From: Streptomyces noursei ATCC 11455
Lineage (GTDB): Bacteria > Actinomycetota > Actinomycetes > Streptomycetales > Streptomycetaceae
Assembly: GCF_001704275.1 (NCBI RefSeq)
Contig: NZ_CP011533.1
Location: 5,580,001-5,644,000, forward strand
Reading direction: 5' to 3'
DNA: 64,000 bases
Below the pieces are notes generated by a model. That model was not told the origin of the DNA. It searched no databases and saw only the letters and a program-made list of their open reading frames with translations. A program made the translations under genes and the position numbers. Numbering within the stretch: the first letter of the stretch is position 1; the number at the start of each line of letters is the position of its first letter. Shown here piece after piece: positions 11,854 to 20,380 of the stretch.

Positions 11854-13317
11854 TCAGGCGATCCGCCGCAGCACCACCACATCATCCGCCGCCCCCAGCA
11901 CGACATACCTGGCCCGGCCATGCCGGGCCTCCGCATCGGCCAGGGCCTGTTCGGGCGTGCGCCCGTCATGGAGCTGCGCCGCGACGTAGCCGGGCGCCAG
12001 CCCACCCGTGTCGCCGGTCCAGAAGACGCGGGTGCGGCCGGTGAGGCGGCTGAGCGGGCGGACGTCGGACTCGACCGTCGCGCCGTCGGGTATGCGGTTG
12101 AGCAGCCGCTCGACGGCGGCCACCTGTGGCGGCGTGCGGTAGGTGTCGGCCTCGGTCAGGCGGGCCAGCGGCAGGGTGGTGGCCAGCGCGAGGGCGGCGG
12201 CCAGGACGGCGGCGGGCAGGTGGTGGGCGTAGGAGCGCAGCCAGGGCCGGGCGGAGGCCAGCGCGCGCGGCAGCGCGTCGATCAGGGCGAGGAAGACGAC
12301 CGGCATCAGGACGGCGCTGTAGTGCCAGTCGGTGCCCCAGTAGTGCGGGTCGTGGGAGAGGAAGCGCCAACCGAGGGTGGGCGCGGCCACCAGCAGGAGC
12401 GGGGAGCGCAGGGCGAGCAGGCCGGTGGTGGGCAGCAGGGTCCACAGCAGGGTGCGCAGGGCGACGTCGATCGGGAGGCCGGGGGCGGTGTCGCCGTGGC
12501 CGCCGATCTTGCTCCAGTAGTCGTACGAGCCGGAGCCGTTGAAGGCGGGTATCAGCAGGCCGAGAGTGACGGCGGTGGCGGTGATGCCGAACGCGACCAG
12601 GGCGATCGGCAGCGGACCGGCGCGCCGGGTGCGGATCAGTGAGAGCGCCCCGATGGCGGCGGCGGTGACGCCGAGGTCCTCCTTGACCAGGACGAGCGGC
12701 GCGGCCCAGCAGACGGCGGTGTTCCAGCGGCCGCGCAGCGCCGCTTCGAGGGCGAAGGCGATCAGCGGTACCGCGAAGGCTATTTCGTGGAAGTCGAAGT
12801 CGACGGCCCGCTGTATGCCCCAGGACAGGCCGTAGGCGAGGCCGAGGGCCAGCCCGCGCCGGCGGCCCAGGTGGCGGGCGGCGGCGCGGGTGACGGGTAG
12901 CGCCGAGAGCGCGAACAGCGCGGCCTGCGCGGTGAGCAGGGTCAGCGGTGAGGGGAAGAGCCGGTAGAACGGGGCGAGCAGCACCAGGACGGGGCTGAAG
13001 TGGTCGCCGAGGACGTTGGTGCCGGGGCCCTTGAGGTCGACGATCGGCGCCCGGAGGTGGGCGTAACCGCGGACCGCCTGCTCGAAGATGCCCAGGTCCC
13101 AGGAGATCGTGGACAGGGTGCGGTAGCGCCAGTACGAGAGCACGGCGAACGCGAGGAAGAAGAACCCGGCGGTCCAGTACGGGTCGAGGCGCGGGGCGCG
13201 CAGCGCGGCGAGGCGGGACGGTGCCGGCACGGTGGTGGGCCCGGGCGCGGGGTCGGCGGCGGTGCCGGGGGAGCGCCCGGTGCGGCCGTCCGCCGTCGTT
13301 GCTGCGGCCGTGTCCAT
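11854..13317 (-). CDS. DUF2079 polytopic membrane protein (GT-C-like)
   Basis: About 487 residues with many hydrophobic segments. The first extracytoplasmic loop after TM1 carries the DUF2079 signature (SYWRYRTLSTISWDLGIFEQ, then GDHFSPVLVLLAPFYRLFPS). DUF2079 proteins share the organisation of GT-C glycosyltransferases/mannosyltransferases, which use lipid-linked sugars on the outer face of the membrane. A catalytic role is inferred only. The ATG at 13317 follows GAGGA at the right distance; a GTG 12 bases upstream is the alternative. It is divergent from the HNH lipoprotein gene, with a 127-base spacer. Confidence 0.8.
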   Translation of the reverse strand: MDTAAATTADGRTGRSPGTAADPAPGPTTVPAPSRLAALRAPRLDPYWTAGFFFLAFAVLSYWRYRTLSTISWDLGIFEQAVRGYAHLRAPIVDLKGPGTNVLGDHFSPVLVLLAPFYRLFPSPLTLLTAQAALFALSALPVTRAAARHLGRRRGLALGLAYGLSWGIQRAVDFDFHEIAFAVPLIAFALEAALRGRWNTAVCWAAPLVLVKEDLGVTAAAIGALSLIRTRRAGPLPIALVAFGITATAVTLGLLIPAFNGSGSYDYWSKIGGHGDTAPGLPIDVALRTLLWTLLPTTGLLALRSPLLLVAAPTLGWRFLSHDPHYWGTDWHYSAVLMPVVFLALIDALPRALASARPWLRSYAHHLPAAVLAAALALATTLPLARLTEADTYRTPPQVAAVERLLNRIPDGATVESDVRPLSRLTGRTRVFWTGDTGGLAPGYVAAQLHDGRTPEQALADAEARHGRARYVVLGAADDVVVLRRIA

Positions 13318-13444
13318 GGGCGTCCTCACTCTCGATTTCCGAAAAGATATCCGAATCGGGGTGTGCGCAGGTCCGGCGTCGGCCGGCTCGGCCCGCCTCC
13401 TTGTTCACTTGTCCCGCAACCCTGTTGCCACGCTCCTGGATTGG

Positions 13445-14260
13445 ATGCCCCACGTGATACGGACGCTGTCCGCCCGCTCCCGCCCCGCCGCCCCGCGCCG
13501 TTCGTCGCGCGCCTCGGCTGTGGTCGGCGCCGCCGCCCTGGCCGCGTTGCTGACCGTCACCGGCTGTTCCGGTCACGGCGGTCGGGGCGGCGGTTCGGAC
13601 GCGGGGGCGGGCCCGTCCGCTCCCGCGGACGGCGGCGGGCGGTCGGGGGCGCCGGGCAGTGCCCTGCGCACGCTCGACTCCCTGGCCGTCAAGCGCCAGG
13701 GGACGAAGGACGGTTACGCCCGGGACCGCTTCGGTTCGGCCTGGGCGGACACCGACGGCAACGGCTGCGGCACCCGCGACGACATCCTCAAGCGGGATCT
13801 GCGCGGCACCGCGTACCGGGACGCGAAGCAGTGCGTGGTGGTGTCCGGGAACCTGCCGAAGGACCCGTACACGGGGAAGTCGCTGCGCTATCAGCGTGGT
13901 CGCAGCACCGTCGACATCGACCACGTGGTGGCGCTGTCGGACGCCTGGCAGACCGGGGCGCGGCAGTGGCCGGCCCGCAAGCGGGTGGCGTTGGCGAACG
14001 ATCCGCTGAACCTGATCGCGGTGGAGGCGTCCGCCAACCGCAGCAAGAGCGACGGGGACGCGGCGGACTGGCTGCCCCCGTACGCCGGTTACCGCTGTAC
14101 GTACGTCGCGCGTCAGGTGGCGGTGAAGAAGAAGTACGGGCTGTGGGTGACCCGGGCCGAGAAGGACGCGATGGCGAAGGTGCTCAACTCCTGCCCGCGC
14201 CAGGCGCTGCCGGGCGGGGGGACGCCGACCGAGGCGCCGGCGCGCTTCACGGCGAAGTAG
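13445..14260 (+). CDS. Secreted HNH-family nuclease lipoprotein (DUF1524-like)
   Basis: 271 residues. The N-terminus has Arg-rich residues, a hydrophobic stretch (AVVGAAALAALLTVTGC) and a lipobox ending at Cys, so it should be lipid-anchored outside the membrane. A Gly/Ser linker follows, then an HNH/DUF1524-type nuclease core: VDIDHVVALSDAW, then NDPLNLIAVEASANRSKSD with the Asn and Lys of the beta-beta-alpha metal motif. Such exported nucleases are common in streptomycetes and could serve nutrient scavenging, DNA turnover during development, or competition. The ATG at 13445 lacks a good ribosome-binding site; a GTG 9 bases on is possible. A strong terminator follows 18 bases after the stop. 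Confidence 0.8.
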   Translation: MPHVIRTLSARSRPAAPRRSSRASAVVGAAALAALLTVTGCSGHGGRGGGSDAGAGPSAPADGGGRSGAPGSALRTLDSLAVKRQGTKDGYARDRFGSAWADTDGNGCGTRDDILKRDLRGTAYRDAKQCVVVSGNLPKDPYTGKSLRYQRGRSTVDIDHVVALSDAWQTGARQWPARKRVALANDPLNLIAVEASANRSKSDGDAADWLPPYAGYRCTYVARQVAVKKKYGLWVTRAEKDAMAKVLNSCPRQALPGGGTPTEAPARFTAK

Positions 14261-14277
14261 CCGCGCGCCGCGCGGGA

Positions 14278-14324
14278 ACGGCCCCGGCCCGGATCGCGGG
14301 GTGTGCGATCCGGGCCGGGGCCGT
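14278..14324. terminator. Bidirectional terminator, 20-bp stem
   Basis: Arms 14278-14297 and 14305-14324 are perfectly complementary around a GGGGTGT loop, between the convergent HNH and DUF4190-type genes. Confidence 0.85.
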
Positions 14325-14375
14325 CGTGCGGGGATTCCGGGGCGGCGCCGGTACCGGGTGCCGGGCCGCGCGGGG

Positions 14376-15170
14376 TCAGCTGGTCGGCAGCTTCCAGTAG
14401 ACGCCCTGCATGTCGATGTCCGGGGCGACCTCGACGTCGAGTGCCTTGGCGGTGGGCGGGGCGTCGAAGGCGACGTCCACGGTGGCGGTGGCGCCCGGGG
14501 CGATGGAGCCGTCGAAGCCGATGCCGATCTTGCCGTCGATGATCTGCTCCGCCTTGCGGCCCTCGGCGCCGGTCTTGGCCTTGATCTGGGTCAGGGCGGG
14601 GTTGAAGGCGGCCTTGCCCTTGTTCTTCATCTGCACGGTGACCTTGTACGCCTTGTTGCCCGCGGTGTGGCCGGAGGCGATGTCGCCGACCGTGTACGGG
14701 GCGACCTTCAGGACGGTCACCTCAAGGCCCTTGTCGGGGTAGGTCGCGGTGTCGCCCGGCCCGTAGGTCTTGTTGCCCTTGCTGCCGTCCTTGGGCTGCG
14801 CCTGGGAGCCGTTGACCTGCTTGTTGATCTCGTCGACGGCCTTGTTCACGGCGAGCACGGTGACGATGATCCCGATGACCGCCAGGATCATCGCGAGGCC
14901 GCCGAGGATCGTGCCGGTGATCGCCACGCCCTTGTTGGTGGCCTGGCCCTTCTTGACCCGGCTCAGGCCGACGAAGCCGAAGATCAGCGACAGCAGACCG
15001 AGCGGCCCGGCCAGCCAGAACAGGACCATCGGGATGCCGCTGAGGGCACCGATGATGCCGAGGACCAGGGCGGTGATGCCGAGGCCGTTGCGAGCCGCCT
15101 GGTGGTGGCCGGGGGTCGGCATGCCGGGCGCCCCCTCCGGGACGGGCTGGTAGTGCATCTGCTGGGACAT
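14376..15170 (-). CDS. DUF4190/DUF4352-type membrane protein
   Basis: 264 residues starting at MSQQMHYQPVPEGAP. Residues ~35-110 contain two hydrophobic segments separated by GLSRVKKGQATNKG, the DUF4190 arrangement. The C-terminal ~140 residues form an extracytoplasmic beta-rich domain (LEVTVLKVAPYTVGD...YKVTVQMKNKGKAAFNP) resembling DUF4352/telokin-like domains, which have an immunoglobulin-type fold. Function unknown; probably a surface-exposed membrane-anchored protein. It shares a 200-base spacer with the divergent methylase gene. Confidence 0.75.
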   Translation of the reverse strand: MSQQMHYQPVPEGAPGMPTPGHHQAARNGLGITALVLGIIGALSGIPMVLFWLAGPLGLLSLIFGFVGLSRVKKGQATNKGVAITGTILGGLAMILAVIGIIVTVLAVNKAVDEINKQVNGSQAQPKDGSKGNKTYGPGDTATYPDKGLEVTVLKVAPYTVGDIASGHTAGNKAYKVTVQMKNKGKAAFNPALTQIKAKTGAEGRKAEQIIDGKIGIGFDGSIAPGATATVDVAFDAPPTAKALDVEVAPDIDMQGVYWKLPTS

Positions 15171-15371
15171 GCGAAGGGGCCCCTTCCGGGCGCTGGAATC
15201 GTTCCGTCGAATCGGTGGGTCAATAACAACAGAGGCTGTGAACCGAGTCAACACGAGTATGCGAAACGCCGATGTTCACGCCGTGAAGGGGTTCGTCTGT
15301 AGTGCATGGGTATGCTCCTCGACACAGAGGTCACACAAGGTCACGGGGTCATCGGGACAGGAGCCACACAG

Positions 15372-17582
15372 GTGCCGGAGAAGGCGACGGACGACAACGC
15401 GGGCCGCGGCGGGCGACAGGCGGGCGACCGCCCGACCGAGGTGACCGCCGCCGGCATCGCCCGGCTCGCCGGCGTCGGCCGGGCCGCGGTCAGCAACTGG
15501 CGGCGCCGCCACGCCGACTTCCCCAAGCCCGTCGGCGGCACCGAGACCAGCCCCGCCTTCGCCCTCCGCGACGTCGAGCAATGGCTCCGCGACCAGGGCA
15601 AGATCGCCGAGGTCCCGGCCCGCGAACGGGTCTGGCAACAGCTCGTCGGCCACCCCGCCGGGGCCGCCGCCGCCCTCCGCCAGGCCGGCGCCGTCCTGCT
15701 CCTGGTCCAGGAGCGACCGGCCGCCTGGCGGCAGCTGCGCGCCGCCGCCGACGACGCCGAACTGACCGGCGTACTGCCCGCGATGCTGGAATCCGTCCTC
15801 ACCGGCCGGCTCGGCCCCGAGCACCCGGTGCGCGGCCTGACCCGCGCCGCCCTCGCCCCCTCCGCCGCCCTGGTCCGCGCCGCCGGCGACCTCGCCACCG
15901 CCGACGGTGCCGCCGCGGCCTACGACTTCCTGCTCGGCCGCCACCTGGACGCCAACCCCCGCCAGTACACCCTCACCCCGCCCGGCCCGGCCGCCCTGAT
16001 GGCCGAACTCGCCGCGTCGACCGGCCCGTTGGGCACCGTCCTCGACCCGGCCTGCGGGGCCGGCGGCCTCCTCGCCGCGGTCCGTCCCGCGGACGCCGCC
16101 CCCCTCGCCCTGCACGGCCAGGAACTCGACCCCGACCTCGCCGCGCTCACCGCGCTCCGGCTCGCCCTGGAGGCCCCCGGCGCGGACGTCCGGGTCCGGG
16201 CCGCCGACACCCTGCGCGCCGACGCCTTCCCGCAGCTCGCCGCCGACGCCGTCCTCGTCCACCCGCCGTTCAACGAACGCAACTGGGGCCATGACGAACT
16301 CGCCTACGACCCCCGCTGGGAGTACGGCCTCCCGGCCCGCAACGAATCCGAGCTGGCCTGGGTCCAGCACGCACTGGCCCGGCTGCGGCCCGGCGGCACC
16401 GCCGTCCTCCTCATGCCGCCCGCCGCCGCCTCCCGCCGCTCCGGCCGCCGGATCCGCGCCGACCTGCTGCGCCGCGGCGCCCTGCGCGCGGTGATCGCGC
16501 TGCCCGCCGGCGCCGCCCCGCCCAACAACATCCCGCTGCACCTGTGGGTGCTGCGCAAGCCCGGTGACTCCCCGACCGTCCCGCACCTGCTCGTCGTCGA
16601 CACCGCCGCGTCCGCCCCCAAGTCCTCGGCCCCTCCCGCACTCTCGACGTCCTTCGAGCGGGGGCGCCCCCCCGCGCAGGGCGGCACCCCCGCCGCCGGC
16701 CGCGACAAGTTCGACTGGCAGACCGTGCGGGCCACCGCCGTGGACGCCTGGCGGGACTTCGACCGCGACGGCGGGATCGAGGAAGTGCCCGGCGTGTGCC
16801 GCTCCCTGGCCGCCATCGACCTCCTCGGCGACGACGTCGACCTCGCCCCCGCCCGGCACCTGCCGCCACCCGCCGCGGCCGGCGGCCCCGCCGAACTCGC
16901 CCGCGTCCACGACCGCCTCACCGCGACCCTGGCCCGCACCGCCGAACTCGCCCCGCACCCCGGCTCGGACACCGCCGCCGCCCAGCCGCCCGCCGGCCGC
17001 TGGCCGCTGACCACCGTCGGCGAACTCGCCCGCTCCGGCGCCCTGGTCCTGCGCGCCGGCGGCCCCGGCACCGCCGGACCCGGTGGGGGAGCCCCCGCGG
17101 TCCTCACCGACCACGACGTCATCGGCGGCCTCGCCCCCTCCGGGACCCTCCCCGAGACCCCCACCGGCACCTCCCCCGAGGAACCCGTCCTCGTCCAGGA
17201 GGGCGACGTGGTCGTCCCGGTGCTCGGCGGCGGCGCCACCGCCCGGGTCGTCGACGCGGCCACCGCCGGCGCCGCCCTCGGCCGCAACCTCACCCTGCTG
17301 CGCCCCGACACCGCCGCCCTCGACCCGTGGTTCCTGGCCGGCTTTCTCCGCGGCACCGCCAACAACCGCCAGGCCAGCAGCTACGCCTCCACCGCCACCC
17401 GGCTCGACGTCCGCCGCCTCCAGCTGCCCCGGCTCCCGCTCGTCGAACAGCGCCGCTACAGCCGCCGGTTCGCCGACCTGGCCGCCTTCGAAAGCGCCCT
17501 GCGGCTCGCCTCCCGACTCGGCGAGCAACTGGTGCAGGGACTCCACGACGGACTGACGGACGGATCGGTCGATCCGGACTGA
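15372..17582 (+). CDS. Orphan N-6 DNA methylase-like protein with HTH and TRD, motif IV altered
   Basis: 736 residues. The GTG at 15372 was chosen because AGGAG (15359-15363) is ideally spaced; an ATG at 15306 is an alternative. Residues ~20-80 carry a helix-turn-helix (GIARLAGVGRAAVSNWRRRH). The centre is a gamma-class N6-adenine methyltransferase fold with SAM motif I DPACGAGG at 225-232. Motif IV, normally [N/D]PP[Y/F], reads H297-PPF, followed by NERNWG. The C-terminal ~180 residues resemble a type I S-subunit target-recognition half (GDVVVPVLGG; NRQASSYASTATRLDVRRLQ). No restriction or hsdR gene is nearby. The altered catalytic residue suggests weak or no methylation, perhaps a DNA-binding or regulatory role. 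Residues ~420-440 come from a repeat-like insert. Confidence 0.75.
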   Translation: MPEKATDDNAGRGGRQAGDRPTEVTAAGIARLAGVGRAAVSNWRRRHADFPKPVGGTETSPAFALRDVEQWLRDQGKIAEVPARERVWQQLVGHPAGAAAALRQAGAVLLLVQERPAAWRQLRAAADDAELTGVLPAMLESVLTGRLGPEHPVRGLTRAALAPSAALVRAAGDLATADGAAAAYDFLLGRHLDANPRQYTLTPPGPAALMAELAASTGPLGTVLDPACGAGGLLAAVRPADAAPLALHGQELDPDLAALTALRLALEAPGADVRVRAADTLRADAFPQLAADAVLVHPPFNERNWGHDELAYDPRWEYGLPARNESELAWVQHALARLRPGGTAVLLMPPAAASRRSGRRIRADLLRRGALRAVIALPAGAAPPNNIPLHLWVLRKPGDSPTVPHLLVVDTAASAPKSSAPPALSTSFERGRPPAQGGTPAAGRDKFDWQTVRATAVDAWRDFDRDGGIEEVPGVCRSLAAIDLLGDDVDLAPARHLPPPAAAGGPAELARVHDRLTATLARTAELAPHPGSDTAAAQPPAGRWPLTTVGELARSGALVLRAGGPGTAGPGGGAPAVLTDHDVIGGLAPSGTLPETPTGTSPEEPVLVQEGDVVVPVLGGGATARVVDAATAGAALGRNLTLLRPDTAALDPWFLAGFLRGTANNRQASSYASTATRLDVRRLQLPRLPLVEQRRYSRRFADLAAFESALRLASRLGEQLVQGLHDGLTDGSVDPD
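16637..16690. repeat. Palindromic REP-like insert inside the methylase gene
   Basis: The stretch contains CTCGACGTCCTTCGAG-like sequence and the perfect 12-bp palindrome GGGGGCGCCCCC (16660-16671). It translates in frame as a low-complexity ALSTSFERGRPPAQGG segment at a likely surface loop. A related GGGGGAGCCCCC occurs at 17085-17096. From memory, such GGGGG-NN-CCCCC palindromes are dispersed repeats in Streptomyces genomes. Confidence 0.45.
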
Positions 17583-17669
17583 GCGGCGGAACCGGGGGCG
17601 GACGGACCACCCGGGGCGCGGACGGAGCCCCCGGGGACCGGCGGATCAACCGGGGCAATCCCTACAACC

Positions 17670-17698
17670 CTGCACGCGCGCGCGGAGTCGTATATACG
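17670..17698 (+). promoter_or_regulatory. Candidate promoter of the membrane protein-kinase operon
   Basis: A CTGCAC hexamer (17670-17675) is 17 bases ahead of TATACG (17693-17698), within the palindrome CGTATATACG (17689-17698). It lies 120 bases upstream of the first gene. Confidence 0.35.
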
Positions 17699-17818
17699 CT
17701 CGCAAGCACGTGTGCGCACCGGCGGAGCCGCCGCGCACACGGCCACCGAGGGGGTACCGCCCTGTTCGCGGGAGACCCGGCCCGGCCCCGGCCACGAACG
17801 ATCCGTCAGGAGCAGTTG

Positions 17819-18448
17819 ATGTACGGCCCCGTCCCGTCCCCGCCGCCGAACCGTCCCCCGGGACGCGGGACGGTCCTCACGCTGCGGGTGGCCTTCGTGG
17901 CCGCCACGGTGCTCAGCCTGGGCTTCCTGTCCTGGGCCGCGATGCTGCGGGCCGCGATCGTGCTGCGCCGACCGCTGGGCTGGTGGCTCTTCGCCGCCGA
18001 CCTGGCGCTGTTCGTCGGCACCTGTGTGCTGATCGTCAGCTTCCCGGAGACGGACTGGCGCACCAACGTGGGCGTCGGCCTCCTGCTGCTCCAGATCGCC
18101 GCGGTCGTGGCGTACTACCTCGTCGTCGACCTGCGCGCCGAGCGGACGCACGCCATGGGCCCGGTCCCGGCGGCGTACCCGGTCGGGGCGTTCCCGGCCG
18201 GGGCGTTCCCGCCCCCCTACGCCCCGCCGGCGCCCGGCCACCCCCACCCGCCGCTGCACCCGTCCCTGCACGTCCAGGAGACCCAGCCCTTCCCCTCGTA
18301 CGCCACGACCGGGACCGTCCAGCCCCCGATGCCCCCGCCCGCCGCTCCCCACGTGCCCGAGCACCGCCCGGCGCCGCCCCAGCGCATCGACCAGGTTCGC
18401 GCCGAACTCGACGAACTCAGCGACTACCTCCGCAAGGAGGGCCGGTGA
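17819..18448 (+). CDS. Small membrane protein coupled to the Ser/Thr kinase
   Basis: 209 residues, starting at the ATG after CAGGAGCAGTTG. About three to four hydrophobic segments fall in residues ~18-105 (VAFVAATVLSLGFLSWAAML; WWLFAADLALFVGTCVLIV; LLLLQIAAVVAYYLVVDL). A Pro-rich cytoplasmic tail follows, then a short C-terminal helix (RIDQVRAELDELSDYLRKEG). The stop overlaps the kinase GTG start by 4 bases (GTGA), so the two are translationally coupled. No known domain. It may act as a membrane partner or substrate of the kinase; that is inference from coupling only. Confidence 0.75.
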   Translation: MYGPVPSPPPNRPPGRGTVLTLRVAFVAATVLSLGFLSWAAMLRAAIVLRRPLGWWLFAADLALFVGTCVLIVSFPETDWRTNVGVGLLLLQIAAVVAYYLVVDLRAERTHAMGPVPAAYPVGAFPAGAFPPPYAPPAPGHPHPPLHPSLHVQETQPFPSYATTGTVQPPMPPPAAPHVPEHRPAPPQRIDQVRAELDELSDYLRKEGR

Positions 18449-20151
18449 ACGGGCGGGTCATCGCCGACCGCTACGAACTCTCCGTCCTGCTCGGCCAGGG
18501 CGGCATGGGCCAGGTCTGGATCGGCTACGACCGCCGGCTGGACCGCCGGGTCGGCGTCAAGCTGCTCCGCCCCGACCGGGTCGCCGGCACCCCCGACGGC
18601 GAGGAGATGCGCCGCCGCTTCGTCCGCGAGTGCCGGGTCACCGCGCAGGTCGACCACCCCGGACTGGTCACCGTCCACGACGCCGGCAGCGACGACGAGG
18701 ACCTCTACCTCGTCATGCAGTACGTCGACGGCGCCGACCTCTCCGACCACCTCGCCGAGCACGACCCCTACCCGTGGCCGTGGGCGGTCTCCGTCGCCGC
18801 CCAACTGTGCGCCGTGCTGGCCGCGGTGCACGCGGTGCCGATCGTCCACCGGGACCTCAAGCCCCGCAACGTCATGATCCGGCCGGACGGCTCGCTGATC
18901 GTCCTGGACCTGGGCATCGCCTCCGCCCTGGACACCGACACCACCCGCCTCACGCACACCGGCTCGCCCATCGGCAGCCCGGCCTACATGGCGCCCGAAC
19001 AGGCCATGGGCGGCGCCGTCGGCCCGTACACCGACCTCTACGCCCTCGGGGTGCTCCTGCACGAACTCCTCAGCGGCGAGGTCCCGTTCGCCGGCTCCAC
19101 CGCGCTCGGTGTCCTGCACCGCCACCTCCACGAGGAGCCGGTGCCGGTCCGTCGGCTCCGCCCCGACGTCCCCGAGGCGCTCGAAGCGCTCGTCCTGCAC
19201 CTGCTCCGCAAGGACCCCGGGGCCCGCCCCGCCGACGCCCAGGAGGTCTACGCGGCCCTCGCCCCCCTCCTGCCCGCCTCCGGCGCGGGCCCGCACCCCC
19301 CGCCGGCCCCCATGGACCCCACCCGCCCGTTCCGCCAGCCGCACGCCCCCTGGCCGCTGCGCTCGGCCGGCCCCGCACCGACCCCGACCGCGCTGGCCGT
19401 CCCACGCGTCCCCGAGCCCGCCCACCCGGCGCCGGCGCCGCCGCGCGGCGGCACGTCCCGCCCGGCCGCGGCCCCCGCCCGGGCCGTCCAGGACCCGCGC
19501 GCCTCCCTCGCCGGCAACGCCCCCTGGAGCTCCCTGGGCTCCCCGGCGGCGTCCCGCCCCGCGGCCGACCCGCGCACCTCCGCCTCCGGCGGGCCGGACG
19601 TCGCCGCCGCCGTCGACGAGGTCAAACTCCTCCTCGACCAGGGCCGCATCACCCGTGCCGTGGACATCCTCGGCGGCATCCTCCCGGCCGCCGCCGAGCG
19701 CCACGGCGCGCACTCCCCGGTCGTCCGCACCCTCCGCAAGCAGTACGCGGCCACCCTCATGGACGACGGCCAGTACCGCCGCGCGCTGCCCGAACTCCGC
19801 ATCCTGGCCGAGGAGTACGGCAAGGAGTCCGGCGCCGGCGCCACCCGCCAGGCCCTCCAGTTCCACTACGACGCCGCCCAGTGCCTGGAACAACTCGGCG
19901 AGGTCGCACAGGCCCTGGAGGAGTACCGCGCCCTCCTCCCGTACTTCGAGCACTACGCCGACGACCCCGTCCGCCCCCTGGAGATCCGCCGCTCCATCGG
20001 CCATCTGCTGCTGGCCCAGGGCGAGCACGGCGCCGCCAAGGAGACCCTCTCCCGCCTCCTGTACGACGCCGAGCGGCTGCACGGCCCGCACCACGCCTTC
20101 CCCACGGAGGTCCGCCGGACCCTGTACTGGCTGGGGCAGATGCAGGGCTGA
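18445..20151 (+). CDS. Ser/Thr protein kinase with C-terminal TPR-like domain
   Basis: 568 residues. The Hanks-type kinase domain (1-~275) contains the glycine loop GQGGMGQV (17-24), VK with catalytic Lys39, HRDLKPRNV with Asp137, DLG at 155, and GSPAYMAPEQ in the activation segment. A Pro/Ala-rich linker (~285-385) is followed by a helical C-terminal region (ITRAVDILGGILPAAAERHG...ALEEYRALLPYFEHYADD), typical of tetratricopeptide modules in actinobacterial kinases. No transmembrane helix, so it is soluble unless tethered by the coupled upstream membrane protein. AAGGAGG precedes the GTG start. Substrates cannot be told from sequence. Confidence 0.93.
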   Translation: MNGRVIADRYELSVLLGQGGMGQVWIGYDRRLDRRVGVKLLRPDRVAGTPDGEEMRRRFVRECRVTAQVDHPGLVTVHDAGSDDEDLYLVMQYVDGADLSDHLAEHDPYPWPWAVSVAAQLCAVLAAVHAVPIVHRDLKPRNVMIRPDGSLIVLDLGIASALDTDTTRLTHTGSPIGSPAYMAPEQAMGGAVGPYTDLYALGVLLHELLSGEVPFAGSTALGVLHRHLHEEPVPVRRLRPDVPEALEALVLHLLRKDPGARPADAQEVYAALAPLLPASGAGPHPPPAPMDPTRPFRQPHAPWPLRSAGPAPTPTALAVPRVPEPAHPAPAPPRGGTSRPAAAPARAVQDPRASLAGNAPWSSLGSPAASRPAADPRTSASGGPDVAAAVDEVKLLLDQGRITRAVDILGGILPAAAERHGAHSPVVRTLRKQYAATLMDDGQYRRALPELRILAEEYGKESGAGATRQALQFHYDAAQCLEQLGEVAQALEEYRALLPYFEHYADDPVRPLEIRRSIGHLLLAQGEHGAAKETLSRLLYDAERLHGPHHAFPTEVRRTLYWLGQMQG

Positions 20152-20380
20152 TACCCGGGGCGGTGCCGCGCCGCCACGGCGCCGCGGTGCGCCGGCCAGC
20201 CGGGCGGCCGGAACCGACCCCCGCGCGGCTCGTTGGCCGAAGCAGTGGCCTGTGCCACGCCGACTCCCTAGCATCGATCACTCAGGAAAGGTCGAAGCTA
20301 GGTCGCAACAAGGTCGTCATTCCGTACGAGCCGTACGAGATCGTCACTCCGTCGCACGATCCGATCTGCCGGGAGGCCAT

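Noticed and set aside
15306-15371. ATG at 15306 as the methylase start
   Set aside because: No ribosome-binding site there, and the GTG at 15372 has AGGAG at ideal spacing. Not fully excluded.
15372-20151. A restriction-modification or BREX/DISARM-like system formed by the methylase and the kinase
   Set aside because: No helicase, PglZ, nuclease or hsdR/hsdS partner is present. The kinase is a standard Hanks type coupled to a small membrane protein, and a methylase-kinase pairing is not supported.
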